Below, one piece after another: positions 19,321 to 28,818 of a stretch of DNA of 64,000 nt. Source of the DNA: Pseudomonas jessenii (GTDB taxonomy: Bacteria; Pseudomonadota; Gammaproteobacteria; Pseudomonadales; Pseudomonadaceae). Where the stretch lies: assembly GCF_002236115.1 (NCBI RefSeq), contig NZ_NIWT01000003.1:682001-746000 (forward strand), given 5' to 3'. The notes beneath the pieces were generated by a model that made no database searches, had not been told where the DNA came from, and saw only the letters and a list, made by a program, of their open reading frames with translations. Positions within the stretch are counted from its first letter, which is position 1, and each line of letters starts with the position of its first letter. A program made the position numbers and the translations under genes.

Positions 19321-20801
19321 AGTTGAATCCATTCATGAAGGCCGGCATTGGCCTGACATTCGCGCTGATCTGGTCTTGCCCGACGCTGGCTGCGATGACT
19401 GAAGAAACCAAGAACTTCGGCCTGGACGTAAAAATCACCGGCCAGTCCGAAGACGACCGTGACCTCGGCACCGCCGACGGCGGCGACGTCAACGGCGTCG
19501 GTCTCGACCTGCGTCCGTGGGTCTACGGCGAAAGCGGCGCGTGGAGCGCCTACGCCATGGGTCAGGCGGTGACGTCCACCGACATCATCGAGACCGACAC
19601 CCTGCAACAATCCGATGGCGCCGAGAACACCGACAATGGTGATCGCGAGACCAAGAAAAACTACCTGGCGATGCGTGAGTTCTGGGTCGGCTACAGCGGC
19701 TTCACGCCCTACCCCGGCGAGATCCTGAAGCTCGGTCGCCAGCGCCTGCGCAATGACGACGGCCAATGGCGCGACACCAACATCGAAGCCCTTAACTGGA
19801 CCTTCGACACCACCCTGCTGCGCGCCAACGTCGGTATCGCCGAACGCTTCAGCGAGTACCGCACCGACCTCAAGGAGCTTGCGCCAGAGGACAAGGATCG
19901 CCTGCACGCTTACGCCGATGCGGCGTACCAGTGGACACCGGGCAACTGGGTGGGCATCCGCGGTCATCACACCCACGACGACGGCAAACTCGACTACGCA
20001 CAACCGGGCGTGCCGAGCGATTCGCTGGACAAGAAACAGAACGGCGACATCAGTTGGCTCGGCCTCACCGCCGACAGCGACGCCTACAACTGGCGCAATA
20101 CCAACACAGTCAACTACTGGGGCAGCATCACCGGCATGAGCGGCGACCGTGACACGGTCAATCCGCTGAACGCCGATGGCACCGCTCCCGCACAAGCCAA
20201 GCGCAGCGGCGATGTCGATGGCTGGGCCACCGATCTGGGTGTTCGCCTGCGCCTCGATCCGCAATGGCAAGTCGGTGCGGCCTACGCCCGCGCCAGCGAA
20301 GACTATGAACAGAACGGTCTGGAAAGTAACCGCTCGAACTACACCGGTACCCGCTCGCGCGTGCACCGCTTCGGCGAGGCCTTCCGTGGCGAAATGAACA
20401 ACATGCAGAGCGCCACTCTGTTCGGTTCGTGGATGCTCAACGACGAATACGACGCCAGCCTGATCTACCACAAATTCTGGCGCGTCGACGGCAACAAGCC
20501 GGTCGGCAGCAACGGCATCGACGCAGTGCAGAACAATACCGATGACGTGACTGGCGCGATCCTCTCCAGTACGTCCCTGCCACTGAACGATGGCGAGAAA
20601 GACCTCGGTCAGGAAATGGACCTGGTGGTGACCAAGTACTTCAAGCAAGGCCTGTTGCCGGCTTCGATGAGTCAGGCGATCGATGAGCCTTCGGCCCTGG
20701 TGCGCTTTCGTGGCGGCGTGTTCAAGCCAGGCGATGCGTACGGCAAGGAAGTCGATTCGTACATGCACCGCGCGTTCATCGACGTGATCTGGCGCTTCTG
20801 A
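19317..20801 (+). CDS. algE: Alginate export outer-membrane porin AlgE
   Basis: Beta-barrel through which alginate leaves the cell. 494 residues with a signal peptide (about 1-26, ending TLAA), then alternating barrel strands such as [32 protein letters not shown] and [13 protein letters not shown], and a C-terminal IDVIWRF whose final Phe is the BAM-recognition aromatic. DNA is out of frame with algK by an ATGA overlap (19317-19320), so the two are translationally coupled, matching their physical interaction at the outer membrane. Confidence 0.97.
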   Translation: MKLNPFMKAGIGLTFALIWSCPTLAAMTEETKNFGLDVKITGQSEDDRDLGTADGGDVNGVGLDLRPWVYGESGAWSAYAMGQAVTSTDIIETDTLQQSDGAENTDNGDRETKKNYLAMREFWVGYSGFTPYPGEILKLGRQRLRNDDGQWRDTNIEALNWTFDTTLLRANVGIAERFSEYRTDLKELAPEDKDRLHAYADAAYQWTPGNWVGIRGHHTHDDGKLDYAQPGVPSDSLDKKQNGDISWLGLTADSDAYNWRNTNTVNYWGSITGMSGDRDTVNPLNADGTAPAQAKRSGDVDGWATDLGVRLRLDPQWQVGAAYARASEDYEQNGLESNRSNYTGTRSRVHRFGEAFRGEMNNMQSATLFGSWMLNDEYDASLIYHKFWRVDGNKPVGSNGIDAVQNNTDDVTGAILSSTSLPLNDGEKDLGQEMDLVVTKYFKQGLLPASMSQAIDEPSALVRFRGGVFKPGDAYGKEVDSYMHRAFIDVIWRF

Positions 20802-20827
20802 TGCACATTGCGAAGGGAGTCTCCCAG

Positions 20828-22402
20828 ATGAATCATCCAGCCCGAAAAGGCTCGATCAGCCTGCTGGCCGGCGCGATGCTGCTGGCCAGTGCGACTGGCT
20901 TCGCCAATGTGGAGCCGGCGAAGCCGGCAACCACGGCCAAGGAACTGCAACAGGCCAAGACCTACACCGTCAGCAGCGCACCGACCGCGCCGCTGGAACT
21001 GGCCACGCCGAAACTGCCGGACGTTTCCGGCTACACAGCCGAAGCCATCGCCGCGAAGATCGTGCGCAGCAAACCGGGCAAGATCAGCCTGCGCCGGATG
21101 ATGCAGGAAGACGCCCTGAAGGACTTCATTGGTGGCGACAACAAGATGGCCGAGTGGGTAGTGCGTCAGCACGGTATCCCCCAGGCGATCTTCGTCGACG
21201 ACGGCTACATGAACCTCAAGGACCTGGCGAAAAAGGTACCCAAGCAGTACTTCAGCGAAACCTCGCCGGGTGTGTTCCTGGCGAAGTTGCCGATCGTGGT
21301 CGGTCGCCACGGCATCCTGGAAATCGACAAACAGACCCAGGAACTGCGCCTGTCCCAGGAGGCCGGCTCGTTCCTGGTCAACGACGGCCAGCTGTTCGTT
21401 CGCGATACCAAAATCACTGGCTGGCGCGAGAAAGACAACGGCCCGGCGACGTTCAATTCGCCCAAGGAATTCCGTCCGTTCCTGCTGTCCTGGGGCGGCA
21501 CCGAGACCTACATCGCCAACAGCAAGATCGCCAGTTTCGGCTACGCCAACAGTAAATCCTACGGCGTGAGTATTTCCCAGTACACGCCGAACATGGCCAA
21601 GGTGCTCAAGCGTCCTGAGCCGACCGGCTGGATCGTCGGCTCCGAGTTCTCGGACATGTGGTACGGCTTCTACTGCTATGAAACCCGCGACTTCGTGGTC
21701 AAGGGCAACACCTACAAAGACAACATCGTCTACGGCATCGACCCCCACGACCGTTCCCACGGTCTGATCATTGCCGACAACACGGTGTACGGGACCAAGA
21801 AGAAGCACGGGATCATTATTTCCCGTGAGGTCAACGACAGCTTCATCTTCAACAACCGCAGCTACGACAACAAGTTGTCGGGCCTGGTGATCGACCGTAA
21901 CAGCGTGAACAACCTGATCGCCCACAACGAGATCTACCAGAACCACACCGACGGCATCACCCTCTACGAGAGTGCCGACAACCTGCTGTGGGGCAACAAA
22001 GTCGTCAGCAACCGTCGCCACGGCATCCGCATTCGTAACAGCGTGAACATTCGCCTGTACGAAAACGTCGCCATGGCCAACGGCCTGACCGGCGTCTATG
22101 GCCACATCAAGGACCTGAGCAACACCGACCGTGACATCAAGCTCGACCCGTTCGACGCCCAGGTGTCGCTGATCGTGGTCGGCGGTGAACTGGCGGCCAA
22201 CGGCAGCGGGCCGCTGTCCATCGACTCGCCGCTGAGTGTCGAGTTGTATCGCGTGTCCATGCTCGCCCCGACCAAATCCAGCGGCATCAGCTTTTCGGGG
22301 ATTCTCGGCGAGCGCCAGGATGAAATTCTCGACCTGCTGGTGCGCCAGCAGAAAGCCGTGCTGATCGACCCCGTCGAACGCCAGACCGAAATGCGGGACT
22401 GA
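20828..22402 (+). CDS. algG: Periplasmic mannuronan C5-epimerase AlgG
   Basis: Converts mannuronate to guluronate in the polymer and is part of the periplasmic complex. 524 residues from ATG 20828, chosen because AAGGGAG lies about 7 nt upstream; an in-frame ATG at 20801 overlaps the algE stop and lacks a site. Signal peptide (about 1-26, FA-NVEP), then a right-handed beta-helix with CASH repeats. The catalytic DPHD motif is at 305-308 (YGIDPHDRSHG). The repeated N..Y.N..DG pattern in the middle fits the helix coils. Confidence 0.97.
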   Translation: MNHPARKGSISLLAGAMLLASATGFANVEPAKPATTAKELQQAKTYTVSSAPTAPLELATPKLPDVSGYTAEAIAAKIVRSKPGKISLRRMMQEDALKDFIGGDNKMAEWVVRQHGIPQAIFVDDGYMNLKDLAKKVPKQYFSETSPGVFLAKLPIVVGRHGILEIDKQTQELRLSQEAGSFLVNDGQLFVRDTKITGWREKDNGPATFNSPKEFRPFLLSWGGTETYIANSKIASFGYANSKSYGVSISQYTPNMAKVLKRPEPTGWIVGSEFSDMWYGFYCYETRDFVVKGNTYKDNIVYGIDPHDRSHGLIIADNTVYGTKKKHGIIISREVNDSFIFNNRSYDNKLSGLVIDRNSVNNLIAHNEIYQNHTDGITLYESADNLLWGNKVVSNRRHGIRIRNSVNIRLYENVAMANGLTGVYGHIKDLSNTDRDIKLDPFDAQVSLIVVGGELAANGSGPLSIDSPLSVELYRVSMLAPTKSSGISFSGILGERQDEILDLLVRQQKAVLIDPVERQTEMRD

Positions 22403-22412
22403 GGATAATCTT

Positions 22413-23861
22413 ATGCACCCACACTTGATCAAATTACTCAGCCTGTCGGCCCTGACCGCCGGCATTCTCGCCGCCAGCGGTGGTGCTCGCGCCGATGAGG
22501 TCAAAGCGCCTAGCTTCACCGCAGAACCGTGCTGCAGCCTGTGCCCGGCCGCCCACGATGCGAAGAACTACACCACCCGTTATCAGCAGAACTTCACCAC
22601 CCTGGTACAGGCCCAGGGCGACTGGCTGTTCCGGACCCAGGAAGACCTGCGCACCGAATTCGACACCACGCCCGCCGGCTACAAACGCATGAAACAACTG
22701 CACGATGCGTTCAAGAGCAAAGGTGTGGAACTGGTCATCGTGTACCAGCCGACCCGTGGCCTGGTGAACCGCAACAAACTCAACCCGGCGGAGAAAGCCA
22801 GCTTCGACTTCGACAAGGCGCTGCAGAACTACAAGTCCATGCTCGGTCGTTTCGCGCAGATGGGCTATGTCGTCCCGGACCTTTCGCCGCTGACCAACGA
22901 GTCGTTGCCCGACACCCTGCCAGCCCACGATTTCTACTTCCGTGGCGACCAGCACTGGACGCCGTACGGTGCCCAGCGCACGGCGAAAATCGTCGCCGAG
23001 AAAGTCAAACAGTTGCCTGAATTCGCCGACATTCCCAAGCGCGAATTCGAGACCAAAAAGTCGGGTCGCATGGGCAAGACCGGAACATTGCACAACATGG
23101 CCGGTCAACTCTGTGGCACCAGCTACGCGATCCAGTACATGGATCAGTTCACCACCGAGCCGAAGGGCGAAGCGGGCGATGGCGATCTGTTCGGCGATTC
23201 CGGCAATCCGGAAATCACCCTGGTCGGTACCTCCCACAGCGGCAAGAACTACAACTTCGCCGGTTTCCTCGAAGAGGCCATCGGCGCCGACATTCTCAAC
23301 GTGGCGTTCCCCGGCGGCGGCCTGGAAGGTTCGATGCTGCAGTACCTGGGCAGCGACGAGTTCCAGAAGAACCCGCCGAAGATTCTCATCTGGGAATTCT
23401 CGCCGCTGTATCGCCTCGACCAGGAAACCATCTACCGCCAGATGATGGCGCTGCTGGACAACGGTTGCGAAGGCAAGGATGCACAGATGTCCGGCAGCAC
23501 CACCCTGAAGCCGGGCAAGAATGAACTGATGGTCAACAGCAAAAACCTGAACCTGCAAAACGGCAGTCACCAGGTCGACATCCGCTTCGCCGACACCTCG
23601 GTGAAAACCCTGCAAGCCACCCTCTGGTACATGAACGGACGCCACGAGGACATCAAGATCGAAAAACCGGAAACCTCCGATACCGACGGGCGTTTCGCCT
23701 TCGAGTTGCGTACGGACGAAGACTGGGCCACGCAGAATCTGCTGGCCGTCGAAATCCAGGGGCCTGAAAACGCCACCACGCCACAGAAAGTCGAAGCGAA
23801 AATCTGCAAACGCAACGTATTCCCGAGCGCCGAACAGCGTACTGCTTCGGTCGGGCAATGA
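22413..23861 (+). CDS. algX: Alginate O-acetyltransferase AlgX
   Basis: Periplasmic enzyme that transfers acetyl groups to mannuronate, with an SGNH-hydrolase-like N-domain and a C-terminal carbohydrate-binding module. 482 residues with a signal peptide (about 1-27, ARA-DE). The catalytic triad is visible as Asp179 and His181 (GDQHW) and Ser274 (GTSHS), with the same spacing as in P. aeruginosa (D174, H176, S269). The C-terminal module begins at about residue 350. It starts 10 nt after algG and overlaps the upstream algL start codon. Confidence 0.97.
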   Translation: MHPHLIKLLSLSALTAGILAASGGARADEVKAPSFTAEPCCSLCPAAHDAKNYTTRYQQNFTTLVQAQGDWLFRTQEDLRTEFDTTPAGYKRMKQLHDAFKSKGVELVIVYQPTRGLVNRNKLNPAEKASFDFDKALQNYKSMLGRFAQMGYVVPDLSPLTNESLPDTLPAHDFYFRGDQHWTPYGAQRTAKIVAEKVKQLPEFADIPKREFETKKSGRMGKTGTLHNMAGQLCGTSYAIQYMDQFTTEPKGEAGDGDLFGDSGNPEITLVGTSHSGKNYNFAGFLEEAIGADILNVAFPGGGLEGSMLQYLGSDEFQKNPPKILIWEFSPLYRLDQETIYRQMMALLDNGCEGKDAQMSGSTTLKPGKNELMVNSKNLNLQNGSHQVDIRFADTSVKTLQATLWYMNGRHEDIKIEKPETSDTDGRFAFELRTDEDWATQNLLAVEIQGPENATTPQKVEAKICKRNVFPSAEQRTASVGQ

Positions 23862-23869
23862 GGTCTGCT

Positions 23870-24994
23870 ATGCGAAATCCGATACTTTCAAAATTGTTGG
23901 CACCCACCCTGTTAAGCCTGGCGATGTTCGCCGGTGCAGCGCAGGCTGCGGCGCCACTGCGCCCGCCGCAGGGATACTTCGCGCCGATTGAAAAAATCAA
24001 AACCGGCGACAAGAGCGAAGGCTGCGATGCGATGCCGACGCCGTACACCGGCTCGCTGCAATTTCGCAGCAAATACGAAGGTTCGGACAAGGCCCGCGCG
24101 ACCCTGAACGAGCAGTCGGAAAAAGCCTTCCGCGAAAGCACCGCCGACATCACCAAGATCGAGCGAGGCATCAGTAAGCGCGTGATGCAGTTCATGCGTG
24201 ACGGCCGCCCGGAACAACTGGAGTGCACGCTGACCTGGTTGACCGCCTGGGCCAAGGCCGATGCGCTGATGTCCAAGGACTTCAATCACACCGGCAAGTC
24301 CATGCGCAAATGGGCGTTGGGCAGCATGGCGTCGTCGTACATTCGCCTGAAATTCTCCGACTCCCGTCCGCTGGCCAACCATCAGCAAGAGTCGCAGCTG
24401 ATCGAAGCCTGGTTCAGCAAGATGGCCGACCAGGTGGTCAGCGACTGGGACAACCTGCCGCTCGACCAGACCAACAACCACTCGTACTGGGCCGCCTGGT
24501 CGGTGATGGCCACGTCCGTCGCCACCAACCGTCGCGACCTGTTCGACTGGGCAGTGAAGGAATACAAGGTCGGCGCCAACCAGGTCGACGCCGACGGCTA
24601 CCTGCCCAACGAACTCAAGCGTCAGCAACGGGCCCTGGCCTACCACAACTACGCCCTGCCGCCGCTGGCGATGATCGCCAGTTTCGCCCAGGTCAACGGT
24701 GTGGATTTGCGCCAGGAAAACAACGGCGCATTGAAACGCCTGGGTGATCGCGTGCTCGCCGGGGTGAATGACCCGGATGAGTTCGAGGAAAAGAACGGCA
24801 AGGAACAGGACATGACCGACTTGAAGGTCGACTCGAAATTCGCCTGGCTCGAACCGTTCTGCTCGCTCTACACCTGCTCGCCCGAGGTGCTGGCGAAGAA
24901 GCACAAGATGCAACCGTTCAAGACCTTCCGCCTCGGCGGTGACCTGACCAAGGTCTACGACCCGGCCAATGAAAAGGGCAGCAAGGGTTCTTGA
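23870..24994 (+). CDS. algL: Periplasmic alginate lyase AlgL (PL5)
   Basis: Beta-eliminating poly-mannuronate lyase that clears misdirected polymer from the periplasm. 374 residues from ATG 23870; GAGG lies 6 nt upstream. An in-frame ATG at 23858 inside the algX stop would add four residues. Signal peptide ends AQAA at about 27. The PL5 signature NNHSYW is at 202-207 with catalytic His204, and KYEG carries the conserved Lys68. Two Cys pairs are present (CDAM/CT, CSLYTC). A REPIN follows, separating algL from algI. Confidence 0.97.
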   Translation: MRNPILSKLLAPTLLSLAMFAGAAQAAAPLRPPQGYFAPIEKIKTGDKSEGCDAMPTPYTGSLQFRSKYEGSDKARATLNEQSEKAFRESTADITKIERGISKRVMQFMRDGRPEQLECTLTWLTAWAKADALMSKDFNHTGKSMRKWALGSMASSYIRLKFSDSRPLANHQQESQLIEAWFSKMADQVVSDWDNLPLDQTNNHSYWAAWSVMATSVATNRRDLFDWAVKEYKVGANQVDADGYLPNELKRQQRALAYHNYALPPLAMIASFAQVNGVDLRQENNGALKRLGDRVLAGVNDPDEFEEKNGKEQDMTDLKVDSKFAWLEPFCSLYTCSPEVLAKKHKMQPFKTFRLGGDLTKVYDPANEKGSKGS

Positions 24995-25009
24995 AGACAG
25001 ACACAAAAC

Positions 25010-25101
25010 CTGTGGGAGCGAGCTTGCTCGCGATAGCGGTCTGACATTCAACATCGATGTCGACTGACACTCCCTCATCGCGAGCAAGCTCGCTCCCACA
25101 G
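25010..25101. repeat. REPIN within the alginate operon (algL/algI)
   Basis: Inverted REP halves 25010-25034 and 25076-25101, in the 213-bp algL-algI gap. The inner sequence matches those of the REPINs at 8823 and 11905. After it lies CCCCCCGGATTTCCGTGGGGGG (about 25134-25157), a further potential stem. Confidence 0.95.
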
Positions 25102-25207
25102 GGTCGGTGTCGAAAGTGAGTTTTGTGAGTTAGCCCCCCGGATTTCCGTGGGGGGTTTGGGGGGGCCGTTGGCCCTTGACTGTTGGTTCAAACAAGGAGA
25201 GATCGGG

Positions 25208-26773
25208 ATGGTTTTTTCGTCCAACGTGTTCCTGTTTTTATTCTTGCCGATCTTCCTCGGCTTGTACTATCTGAGCGGGCAACGCTATCGCAATTTGCTG
25301 CTGCTGATTGCCAGTTACGTGTTCTACGCCTGGTGGCGTGTGGACTTCCTCGCGCTGTTCGCCGGCGTTACGCTGTGGAACTACTGGATCGGCCTGAAAG
25401 TCGGTGCCGCCGGGGTCAGGACCAAACCGGCGCAGCGCTGGCTGCTGCTCGGCGTGGCTGTCGACCTGTGCATCCTCGGCTACTTCAAGTACGCCAACTT
25501 CGGCGTCGACAGCATCAACGCAATGATGACGTCGGTGGGCCTGGAACCCTTCATCCTGACCCACGTGCTGCTGCCGATCGGGATCTCGTTCTACGTCTTC
25601 GAGTCCATCAGCTACATCATCGACGTCTACCGTGGCGACACCCCGGCGACCCGCAACCTGATCGACTTCGCAGCGTTCGTGGCGATCTTCCCGCACTTGA
25701 TCGCAGGCCCCGTGTTGCGTTTCCGTGACCTGGCCGACCAGTTCAACAACCGCACCCACACCCTCGACAAGTTCTCCGAGGGCTGCACGCGGTTCATGCA
25801 GGGTTTCATCAAGAAAGTCTTCATCGCCGACACCCTGGCGGTGGTGGCCGACCACTGCTTTGCCCTGCAAAACCCGACCACGGGCGATGCCTGGCTCGGC
25901 GCCCTGGCGTATACCGCGCAGTTGTATTTCGACTTCTCCGGTTACAGCGACATGGCCATCGGCCTGGGCTTGATGATGGGTTTCCGCTTCATGGAAAACT
26001 TCAAGCAGCCGTACATCAGCCAGTCGATCACCGAGTTCTGGCGGCGCTGGCACATCAGCCTGTCGACCTGGCTGCGTGACTACCTGTACATCACCCTCGG
26101 CGGTAACCGCAAAGGCACGCTGATGACCTATCGCAACCTGTTCCTGACCATGCTGCTTGGTGGTCTGTGGCACGGCGCGAACATCACCTACATCGTCTGG
26201 GGTGCGTGGCACGGCATGTGGCTGGCGATTGAAAAAGCCATCGGCCTGAACACCTCGCCACGCAGTTTCAACCCGATCCGCTGGGCACTGACCTTCCTGC
26301 TGGTGGTGATGGGCTGGGTGATCTTCCGCGCGGAAAACCTGCACGTCGCCGGGCGCATGTACGGCGCGATGTTCAGCTTCGGCGACTGGTCGCTGTCGGA
26401 ACTCAACCAGGCCAGCCTCACCGGTCTGCAAGTGGCGACCCTGATCGTGGCCTACGTGACCCTGGCGTTCTTCGGCCTGCGCGACTTCTACACCAACCAG
26501 CCTCCGGTCAAGACCAAGCCTGCCGTGAGCGTCGACACCGACGGCCCGGCCGCTACGACACCGGGAACGATCAAGGCCGTGCCTGGGGATAACCCGGCGA
26601 GCATCCACCAGCCAGGCTACACCGTCGGCGTCGAAGCCCAGGTGCAACCGGCCTACTGGACCGCTGACTGGTCGCGTTACGTGATGCGTGCGCTGGTGCT
26701 GCTGCTGTTCATTGCCTCGATTCTCAAACTCTCGGCGCAGAGCTTCTCGCCGTTCCTTTACTTCCAGTTCTGA
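25208..26773 (+). CDS. algI: Alginate O-acetylation membrane protein AlgI (MBOAT)
   Basis: Polytopic inner-membrane MBOAT protein that moves acetyl groups from a cytosolic donor to the periplasm for AlgJ/AlgX. 521 residues from ATG 25208 (AAGGAGAG upstream; the frame extending to 25148 is unsupported). Hallmarks: FSSNVFLFLFLPIFLGLYY start, RFRDLADQF, YFDFSGYSDMAIGLG, FWRRWHISLSTWLRDYLY, and catalytic His322 in LLGGLWHGAN. The C-terminal about 50 residues before the last membrane helix form a Pro/Ala-rich cytosolic loop. Confidence 0.97.
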   Translation: MVFSSNVFLFLFLPIFLGLYYLSGQRYRNLLLLIASYVFYAWWRVDFLALFAGVTLWNYWIGLKVGAAGVRTKPAQRWLLLGVAVDLCILGYFKYANFGVDSINAMMTSVGLEPFILTHVLLPIGISFYVFESISYIIDVYRGDTPATRNLIDFAAFVAIFPHLIAGPVLRFRDLADQFNNRTHTLDKFSEGCTRFMQGFIKKVFIADTLAVVADHCFALQNPTTGDAWLGALAYTAQLYFDFSGYSDMAIGLGLMMGFRFMENFKQPYISQSITEFWRRWHISLSTWLRDYLYITLGGNRKGTLMTYRNLFLTMLLGGLWHGANITYIVWGAWHGMWLAIEKAIGLNTSPRSFNPIRWALTFLLVVMGWVIFRAENLHVAGRMYGAMFSFGDWSLSELNQASLTGLQVATLIVAYVTLAFFGLRDFYTNQPPVKTKPAVSVDTDGPAATTPGTIKAVPGDNPASIHQPGYTVGVEAQVQPAYWTADWSRYVMRALVLLLFIASILKLSAQSFSPFLYFQF

Positions 26774-26784
26774 GGGATCTGACC

Positions 26785-27960
26785 ATGACCCGCTCATTAC
26801 GCATCTTCTACATCGCGCTGTTCCTGGTGACCTTGCTGGTGCTCGGTCTGTGGTCGGTGCGCAGCTTCTTCGGCTTCAGCACCAACGCCGATGCGACTGT
26901 GCTCAACGGCCGCTGGAGCAAAGCCGTGGAAACGCACTACGACGACGAGTTCCCGATCAAACGCCTGGGCACCAACCTCTGGGCCGCGCTGGATTTCAAA
27001 CTGTTCAACGAAGGTCGTCCGGGCGTGGTGCTCGGTCGCGACCAGTGGTTGTACAGCGATGAAGAATTCCACCCGGTAGTCAACGAAGAGCTGAACCTGC
27101 AAGGCAACTACGCGCTGGTCGAAGGCGTACGCCAGACCTTGAAGGAAAAAGGCGTGCAACTGGTGATGGCGGTGGTGCCGGCCAAGGTGCGCCTGTACCC
27201 GGAACACCTCGGTGAAGTGAAACCGGCGAGCATCCACGCCAACCTCTACAAGGACTTCCACCAGCGCCTGGCCGCCGACCGTATTCCGGCCCCTGACCTG
27301 CTCGGCCCCCTGCAACAGGCCAAGCAGAATGGCCAGCAAGTGTTCCTGCGCACCGACACCCACTGGACGCCGCAAGGTGCCGAGATCGCCGCCAACCGTC
27401 TGGCCAGGACCATTGCCGACAAGTACCCGCTGAGCGGCGAGCCCCAGCGTTTCGTCACTGAACCTGCCGAAACCATTACGCACAAGGGCGACCTGCGTCT
27501 GTTCCTGCCACTGGACCCGCTGTTCGAAAACCTGATGCCTAAACAGGAGCAATTGCAGAAGCGCAATACGGTCGTGGCTGAAGATCAATCCGCCGGTGAT
27601 GACGCGCTGTTCGCCAACACCGAAGTGCCGGTGGCCCTGATCGGCACCAGCTACAGCGCCAACCCCAACTGGAACTTCGTCGGTGCGCTCAAGCAAGCGC
27701 TGAACAGCGACGTGGTCAATTACGCCGAAGACGGCCACGGCCCGATTCTGCCGATGCTCAGCTACCTCAAGAGCGACGCCTTCAAGAACAGCCCGCCACA
27801 GGTGCTGATCTGGGAGTTCCCTGAACGATATCTGCCCGTGAACAACGAAATCGGCGACGCCGACCCGCAGTGGGTCGCAGAGCTTAAACAAGCCGGCGCC
27901 CGCCAACAAAACGTAGCTGCAAACACTAAATCCGAGACGCCCGACCGGGCGCAAAACTGA
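26785..27960 (+). CDS. algJ: Alginate O-acetylation protein AlgJ
   Basis: Periplasmic SGNH-like acetylesterase/acetyltransferase anchored by an uncleaved N-terminal helix (about 7-29). 391 residues. The active-site residues are Asp191 and His193 (DTHW) and Ser289 (GTSYS), the same signature as in AlgX, with which it shares the N-domain fold but lacks the binding module. It starts 11 nt after algI, with GAGGGATCTGACC upstream. Role inferred: acetyl relay between AlgI and AlgX. Confidence 0.96.
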   Translation: MTRSLRIFYIALFLVTLLVLGLWSVRSFFGFSTNADATVLNGRWSKAVETHYDDEFPIKRLGTNLWAALDFKLFNEGRPGVVLGRDQWLYSDEEFHPVVNEELNLQGNYALVEGVRQTLKEKGVQLVMAVVPAKVRLYPEHLGEVKPASIHANLYKDFHQRLAADRIPAPDLLGPLQQAKQNGQQVFLRTDTHWTPQGAEIAANRLARTIADKYPLSGEPQRFVTEPAETITHKGDLRLFLPLDPLFENLMPKQEQLQKRNTVVAEDQSAGDDALFANTEVPVALIGTSYSANPNWNFVGALKQALNSDVVNYAEDGHGPILPMLSYLKSDAFKNSPPQVLIWEFPERYLPVNNEIGDADPQWVAELKQAGARQQNVAANTKSETPDRAQN

Positions 27961-27974
27961 AAGAGAGGTACACC

Positions 27975-28631
27975 ATGACTTTCACTACAACTCCTCGTCG
28001 TCTCGCTAAAAGCTTTGCCCTGGTTGCCGGCCTCAGCGTGCTGTCGGTACAGGCTTTCGCCGCAGGCGACGCCGCCCTGTACGGCCCGACCGCACCGAAA
28101 GGCTCGACCTTCGTGCGTATCTACAACGCCGGCAACGCCGAAGTCAGCGCCACCGTCGGCAGCACCAACCTGAGCGACGTCGCGCCACTGTCCAGCACTG
28201 ACTTCAGCTTCATGCCGGGCGGCGACTACAGCGCCAAGGTTGGCAGCCAGACCCTGCCGGTAAAACTGGCCGGCGACCACTATTACACCCTGGTCAACAA
28301 CGCCAGCGGCGCCCCGCAACTGATCGAAGAGCCGCCGTTCAAGAACAAACAGAAGTCCCTGGTACGCGTGCAAAACCTCAGCGACAAGGCGCTGACCTTG
28401 AAGACCGCCGACGGTAAGACCGACGTGGTCCCGAACGTTGCACCCAAGGGTCGCGGCGAGCGTGAAATCAACCCGGTCAAGGTCAGCCTGGCCTTGTACG
28501 ACGGCACCACCAAAGTCGGCGACGTGAAACCGGTCGCCCTGGAACGCGGTGAAGCCGCGGTGCTGTACGTCACCGGCAGCGGCAGCAGCCTGTCGCCGGT
28601 CTGGGTGAAACGCCCGGTGTCGACGCGCTAA
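27975..28631 (+). CDS. algF: Alginate O-acetylation protein AlgF
   Basis: Periplasmic protein needed for alginate acetylation; proposed to bridge AlgJ and AlgX. 218 residues with a Sec signal (about 1-30, FAAG) and a two-domain beta-rich body (ALYGPTAPKGSTFVRIYNAG at the start; the second half includes LVRVQNLSDKALTLKTADGK). It begins 14 nt after algJ, preceded by AGAGAGGTACACC. A REP pair separates it from algA. Confidence 0.95.
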   Translation: MTFTTTPRRLAKSFALVAGLSVLSVQAFAAGDAALYGPTAPKGSTFVRIYNAGNAEVSATVGSTNLSDVAPLSSTDFSFMPGGDYSAKVGSQTLPVKLAGDHYYTLVNNASGAPQLIEEPPFKNKQKSLVRVQNLSDKALTLKTADGKTDVVPNVAPKGRGEREINPVKVSLALYDGTTKVGDVKPVALERGEAAVLYVTGSGSSLSPVWVKRPVSTR

Positions 28632-28658
28632 TACATTCGTCTGGCTTGACCCAATCCC

Positions 28659-28725
28659 TGTGGGAGCGGGCTTGCCCGCGATGAGGCCCTTGAGACCGCC
28701 ATCGCAGGCAAGCCAGCTCCCACAA
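28659..28725. repeat. Divergent REP pair within the alginate operon (algF/algA)
   Basis: Halves 28659-28683 (GTGGGAGCGGGCTTGCCCGC variant) and 28701-28725 (imperfect, CAGGCAAGCCAGCTCCC). This is a different subtype from the other REPINs and its right arm is decayed. Confidence 0.88.
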
Positions 28726-28818
28726 GGACCGAGGCGTCAATCCGGACACGGAACAAAAACAAGAGTGAAACGACAGAACGCAGTAGCTCTAACCAATCGA
28801 TTTTCAAGGAGTAAAAAC

